Shown: in pieces, positions 6,817-8,795 of the stretch | Layout: every line of letters starts with the position of its first letter | Numbering within the stretch: the first letter of the stretch is position 1 | Position numbers and translations under genes: made by a program | Source: Candidatus Jordarchaeum madagascarense | GTDB lineage: Archaea > Asgardarchaeota > Jordiarchaeia > Jordiarchaeales > Jordiarchaeaceae | Direction: 5' to 3' | NCBI GenBank assembly: GCA_019056875.1 | Contig: DXJA01000186.1 | Location: 1-8,795 of the forward strand | DNA length: 8,795 bases | The notes under the pieces: model-generated | Database searches by the model: none | What the model saw: only the letters and a program-made list of their open reading frames with translations | Told to the model about the DNA's origin: nothing

Positions 6817-6817
6817 G
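6811..6817 (+). promoter_or_regulatory. TATA-like box of the pirin gene
   Basis: AATATAG would place the transcription start near 6838-6840, leaving a leader of about 25 bases that carries GGAGGG. It overlaps the right arm of the inverted repeat at 6788-6816. Confidence 0.4.
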
Positions 6818-6851
6818 CAAACAGGATTTTCGGGAAGAATCTTTTTGTTTA

Positions 6852-6857
6852 GGAGGG
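6852..6857 (+). promoter_or_regulatory. Ribosome binding site GGAGGG before a non-standard ACG start
   Basis: GGAGGG is the strongest SD match in this intergenic region and lies 6 bases before ACG 6864. No ATG, GTG or TTG in the pirin frame follows until 6993, which is 135 bases away. The site therefore serves either ACG 6864 or ATC 6867. Confidence 0.6.
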
Positions 6858-6863
6858 TTTAGA

Positions 6864-7577
6864 ACGATCACTGTTAGAAAACCTGAAAGCATTTACCAAG
6901 CAAAAGGAACTATTGAGAACGGAACGTTCCATGGACGGTGGCATTTCTCCTTTGACCAATACTATGATTCGAAATTCATACATTTCGGCACATTGCGGGT
7001 ATTTAATGATGACACACTCTCACCCGGAGCAGTCTGGCCCCTTCACCCCCATAGGGACAACGAGGTGGTGACCTACTGTGCAGAGGGAGAGTTTCGCCAC
7101 GCCGACGAACATGGAAAAGGCGGGGTTCTGAAAAAGGGCTGGGTTCAACACACCACAGTTGGGAGAGGAATGTGGCACTCAGAAATCAACAACCTTCCGG
7201 ATAAGCCCATGCGATTTATCCAGACGTGGTTCACCCCTTCAATTCGGGGCTTGGAACCTTCTGTTGAGCAGAAGAAAGTGGTGAAAGAGGAGCGAACAAA
7301 CCGGTTTCTGCCCCTAGTTTCCAACGCTCATCCTGGTGCCCTTAAAATAAAATCCGACGCCGAAGTATACTCGTGCTTTCTGGAAGCGGGAAAAACCGTG
7401 AGCCATACAGTTGATACTGGCAGGGGTTGTTATCTTTATGTTCTTGAGGGTGGACCAGTCAGAGTCAATAATTATAATGTTCCAGCACTCGGTGCAACAA
7501 TGATTACAGAAGAATTGAAATTCGATTTAACGGCCGGTAACGATGCTGAACTTCTCCTAATAGAGGTTCTACTTTAA
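6864..7577 (+). CDS. Pirin-family bicupin protein, apparent ACG start
   Basis: Pirins are metal-binding cupins; some act as quercetin dioxygenases and others as regulators, and the role here is unknown. Numbered from ACG 6864 (237 aa, normal pirin length), residues 2-6 read ITVRK, followed by WHFSFDQYYD (26-35) and FGTLRVFNDD (41-50), the standard pirin N-terminus. All four metal ligands are present: H61 and H63 in HPHRD, H105 and E107 in WHSE. The C-terminal cupin runs from about residue 150 to the end. The first conventional start, TTG 6993, would cut off 43 conserved residues and has no SD site. The frame is open back to the TAA at 6810-6812 without any ATG, GTG or TTG. ACG sits exactly where the methionine of the family's MITxRK N-terminus belongs, 6 bases after GGAGGG. 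Either a rare ACG start, a mutated ATG or a base error explains this. A promoter with an operator-like repeat lies upstream. Confidence 0.85.
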   Translation, partial: TITVRKPESIYQAKGTIENGTFHGRWHFSFDQYYDSKFIHFGTLRVFNDDTLSPGAVWPLHPHRDNEVVTYCAEGEFRHADEHGKGGVLKKGWVQHTTVGRGMWHSEINNLPDKPMRFIQTWFTPSIRGLEPSVEQKKVVKEERTNRFLPLVSNAHPGALKIKSDAEVYSCFLEAGKTVSHTVDTGRGCYLYVLEGGPVRVNNYNVPALGATMITEELKFDLTAGNDAELLLIEVLL

Positions 7578-7599
7578 AAATCATCGATCATAAAAAAGA

Positions 7600-7618
7600 T
7601 TTTCGTTATCGACGAAAA
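7600..7618. repeat. Inverted repeat between the pirin and hydrolase genes
   Basis: TTTTCGT (7600-7606) and ACGAAAA (7612-7618) are perfect 7-base arms around a 5-base loop. The repeat lies 23 bases after the pirin stop and about 28 bases before the TATA-like box of the next gene. It could be a hairpin ending the pirin transcript, though no T-run follows, or an operator of the hydrolase gene. Confidence 0.4.
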
Positions 7619-7645
7619 GAGTAAAATCCTAAGCAAGGTATGAAG

Positions 7646-7653
7646 TTATATAG
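7646..7653 (+). promoter_or_regulatory. TATA-like box of the metallo-beta-lactamase gene
   Basis: TTATATAG is centred near 7649 and would start transcription around 7675, leaving a leader of about 27 bases that carries AGGAGGG. The hydrolase is thus probably transcribed separately from the pirin gene. Confidence 0.45.
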
Positions 7654-7685
7654 TTCGAATTTGAATAAGATTTTTTAAAGGTTTT

Positions 7686-7692
7686 AGGAGGG
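7686..7692 (+). promoter_or_regulatory. Ribosome binding site deciding the start of the hydrolase
   Basis: AGGAGGG ends directly against ATG 7693, which leaves no spacing for that codon. The in-frame ATG at 7702 is 9 bases away and is the better start. The same arrangement occurs at 1580-1593. Confidence 0.6.
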
Positions 7693-7701
7693 ATGTTTTT
7701 T

Positions 7702-8580
7702 ATGGGTCATGTACATGAGTCCGGAAAAATTTTTAAAAATACGTATCTTATAGATGGGTACTATTTTGATATTGTCGAGCTTATGTCGCTTTACGTGGTG
7801 AAGGGAGAAAAAATCGCTCTCATTGATGCTGGGACCAGTCAGTCTGCAGAAAAAGTTATTAGCGCTCTAAAAGAACTGGATCTATTTCCGGTAGACTACA
7901 TCATAATAACTCATGAGCACGCCGATCACATTCAAGGAGCGGCCCCCCTTGTCAAAGCTATGGGGGGCAAAGTTGAGGTTTTTGCAGGAAAGATGGCTAA
8001 GCCCATAATCGAGGATCCAAGCAAAATCGGCTATGATTATGGAATGGGACCAATCGAACCTGTGAAAAACGTAACTCCTCTTGATGAAGGGGATAGCGTG
8101 GATCTTGGCGGAATAGAACTTGAGGTCATAAACGTTCCGGGTCACACTCCGGGCCACATAGCGCTATACAACAAGTTGAATCGAAACATATTCATTGGAG
8201 ATAGTATAGGGTACAAAGTTGATAAAACAACTTTCCTACCGCCTATCATTCCTCCATGGTTCAACAGGGAACAATTTTACAAAACTCTGGACAAATTAAA
8301 GAAAATCAACTTTGAAACCATATGCCTGGGTCACTATGGTTGCTGGGATGAATCTGATGCACGGAAAATACTAGTCGAAGCAAGAGAGGTTTTTGAAAAA
8401 ATCTGGGAGTTCTTTAATCAGAACAGAGAAAAACTAAATGACATTGACTATCTGAGGAAATCTATAACCCAAAAATTTCTGCCCAATTCAAAGGTTGTAG
8501 AAAGAGTGGGAGACGCCTTCCCCATGTTACTGGCATCCCATATGCGAGACGGCTTCAAGTACGCCAATAAACTAGTATAG
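7702..8580 (+). CDS. Metallo-beta-lactamase-fold hydrolase
   Basis: A 292-residue member of the glyoxalase II-like branch of the metallo-beta-lactamase fold, which uses a two-metal centre to hydrolyse esters, thioesters or phosphoesters. All ligand motifs are present: HEHADH (H71, H73, D75, H76), the histidine of VPGHTPGH (H148), the bridging Asp in IGDS (D167) and the last His in LGHYG (H211). The N-terminal strand with ALIDAGTS (39-46) is typical. A helical C-terminal extension of about 75 residues (about 217-292), rich in charged residues, follows the last ligand and may form a substrate lid or a dimer contact. No signal peptide is seen, so it is probably cytoplasmic. ATG 7693 would add MFF but abuts the SD site, so ATG 7702 is chosen. 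The substrate cannot be told; a hydroxyacyl thioester is one possibility. No frameshift or missing residue is seen. Confidence 0.9.
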   Translation: MGHVHESGKIFKNTYLIDGYYFDIVELMSLYVVKGEKIALIDAGTSQSAEKVISALKELDLFPVDYIIITHEHADHIQGAAPLVKAMGGKVEVFAGKMAKPIIEDPSKIGYDYGMGPIEPVKNVTPLDEGDSVDLGGIELEVINVPGHTPGHIALYNKLNRNIFIGDSIGYKVDKTTFLPPIIPPWFNREQFYKTLDKLKKINFETICLGHYGCWDESDARKILVEAREVFEKIWEFFNQNREKLNDIDYLRKSITQKFLPNSKVVERVGDAFPMLLASHMRDGFKYANKLV

Positions 8581-8795
8581 TTTAGGACATTATACAAATT
8601 TCTTTTCGACTTCCCTCTTAAAATCAAAAATATTCTTTTTTCACAGTTTTTTCTCTCTTTTCCTGTTTCTCCTATTCTTGTAATCATTAAATTTTGAATT
8701 GTTTTATTCCTCAATAGTTTAAAAGGGAGGGAAGGGAATCTGTTTCTCTTTCTTTTTTGTTTTTGTGATTTGATTATTCTATTTGTTATTGTTCG
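8581..8795. other. Intergenic tail, pyrimidine-rich, no gene seen
   Basis: After the hydrolase the + strand is dominated by T and C, with runs of six T at 8636-8641 and 8647-8652 that probably terminate its transcript. A possible TATA-like box, GTTTAAAAG (about 8718-8726), followed by a G-rich GGGAGGGAAGGG, could be a promoter for a gene beyond the window. No RNA gene or supported reading frame is visible. Confidence 0.35.
8631..8652 (+). terminator. T-run terminator of the hydrolase gene
   Basis: Two runs of six T (8636-8641 and 8647-8652) lie 56-72 bases after the stop codon. No hairpin precedes them, which is usual for archaeal termination. Confidence 0.4.

Noticed and set aside
6917..6930. 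Palindrome GGAACGTTCC with possible hairpin GAACG/CGTTC inside the pirin 5' coding region
   Set aside because: It is short and encodes normal pirin residues (NGTFHG), so coding explains it well enough.
6993..7577. TTG 6993 as the start of the pirin gene
   Set aside because: It has no SD site and would remove 43 residues that match the conserved pirin N-terminus.
8448..8714. 88-codon open frame on the - strand overlapping the end of the hydrolase
   Set aside because: It overlaps about 130 bases of a confident gene in antisense, has no SD site before its ATG, and its product is low-complexity and lysine/arginine-rich with no recognisable domain.
8725..8736. GGGAGGGAAGGG as a G-quadruplex
   Set aside because: Only three G-runs are present; a fourth is needed for an intramolecular quadruplex.
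1..8795. tRNA, rRNA, CRISPR array or insertion sequence
   Set aside because: No cloverleaf with a T-arm motif, no regularly spaced direct repeats, no transposase-like protein and no terminal inverted repeats were found in the gaps, all of which are shorter than about 220 bases.

Overview
The window reads as the chromosome of an archaeon. Genes are preceded by AT-rich boxes that sit where an archaeal TATA box should. Shine-Dalgarno (SD) sites are of the GGAGG type, TTG and GTG starts are common, and gene ends are followed by runs of T. The protein families (FAD-linked oxidase plus HdrD/GlcF-like iron-sulfur protein, CCG-domain protein, nitrilase, pirin, metallo-beta-lactamase) suit an anaerobic, probably uncultured lineage. 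The lineage itself cannot be fixed from the sequence alone. No RNA gene, mobile element or CRISPR array was seen.

Layout. Positions 147-1580 and 1593-2777 (+) form a tight two-gene operon: an FAD-binding oxidase followed by an iron-sulfur protein with two ferredoxin-type cysteine clusters and two CCG halves. Positions 2908-4371 (+) hold a diverged paralogue of the first oxidase with its own promoter and no adjacent partner in the same direction. Facing it, 4541-5581 (-) encodes a second, different CCG-domain iron-sulfur protein. Positions 5760-6659 (-) encode a nitrilase-superfamily protein whose catalytic lysine appears to be missing. Divergent from it is a pirin-family cupin, best read as 6864-7577 (+). 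Its N-terminal 43 residues lie upstream of the first conventional start codon and seem to begin at an ACG codon. Positions 7702-8580 (+) encode a metallo-beta-lactamase-fold hydrolase.

How the genes may work together. The oxidase/iron-sulfur pair resembles GlcD/GlcF or Dld/HdrD dehydrogenases: FAD takes electrons from an organic substrate and the iron-sulfur chain passes them to an acceptor such as a quinone or a thiol/disulfide carrier. The second oxidase could use the partner of the first, or the convergent CCG protein. The substrate is unknown. The oxidases lack the His-rich HxGDGN-like motif of glycolate/lactate dehydrogenases and look closer to the vanillyl-alcohol oxidase/p-cresol methylhydroxylase group, so an alcohol or aromatic substrate is possible but not shown. 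The nitrilase, pirin and hydrolase are separately promoted and may or may not belong to the same pathway.

The points most worth checking are the ACG start of the pirin gene, the inverted repeat over its promoter, the frameshifted 5' end of the second oxidase, the altered nitrilase triad and the lopsided CCG protein.
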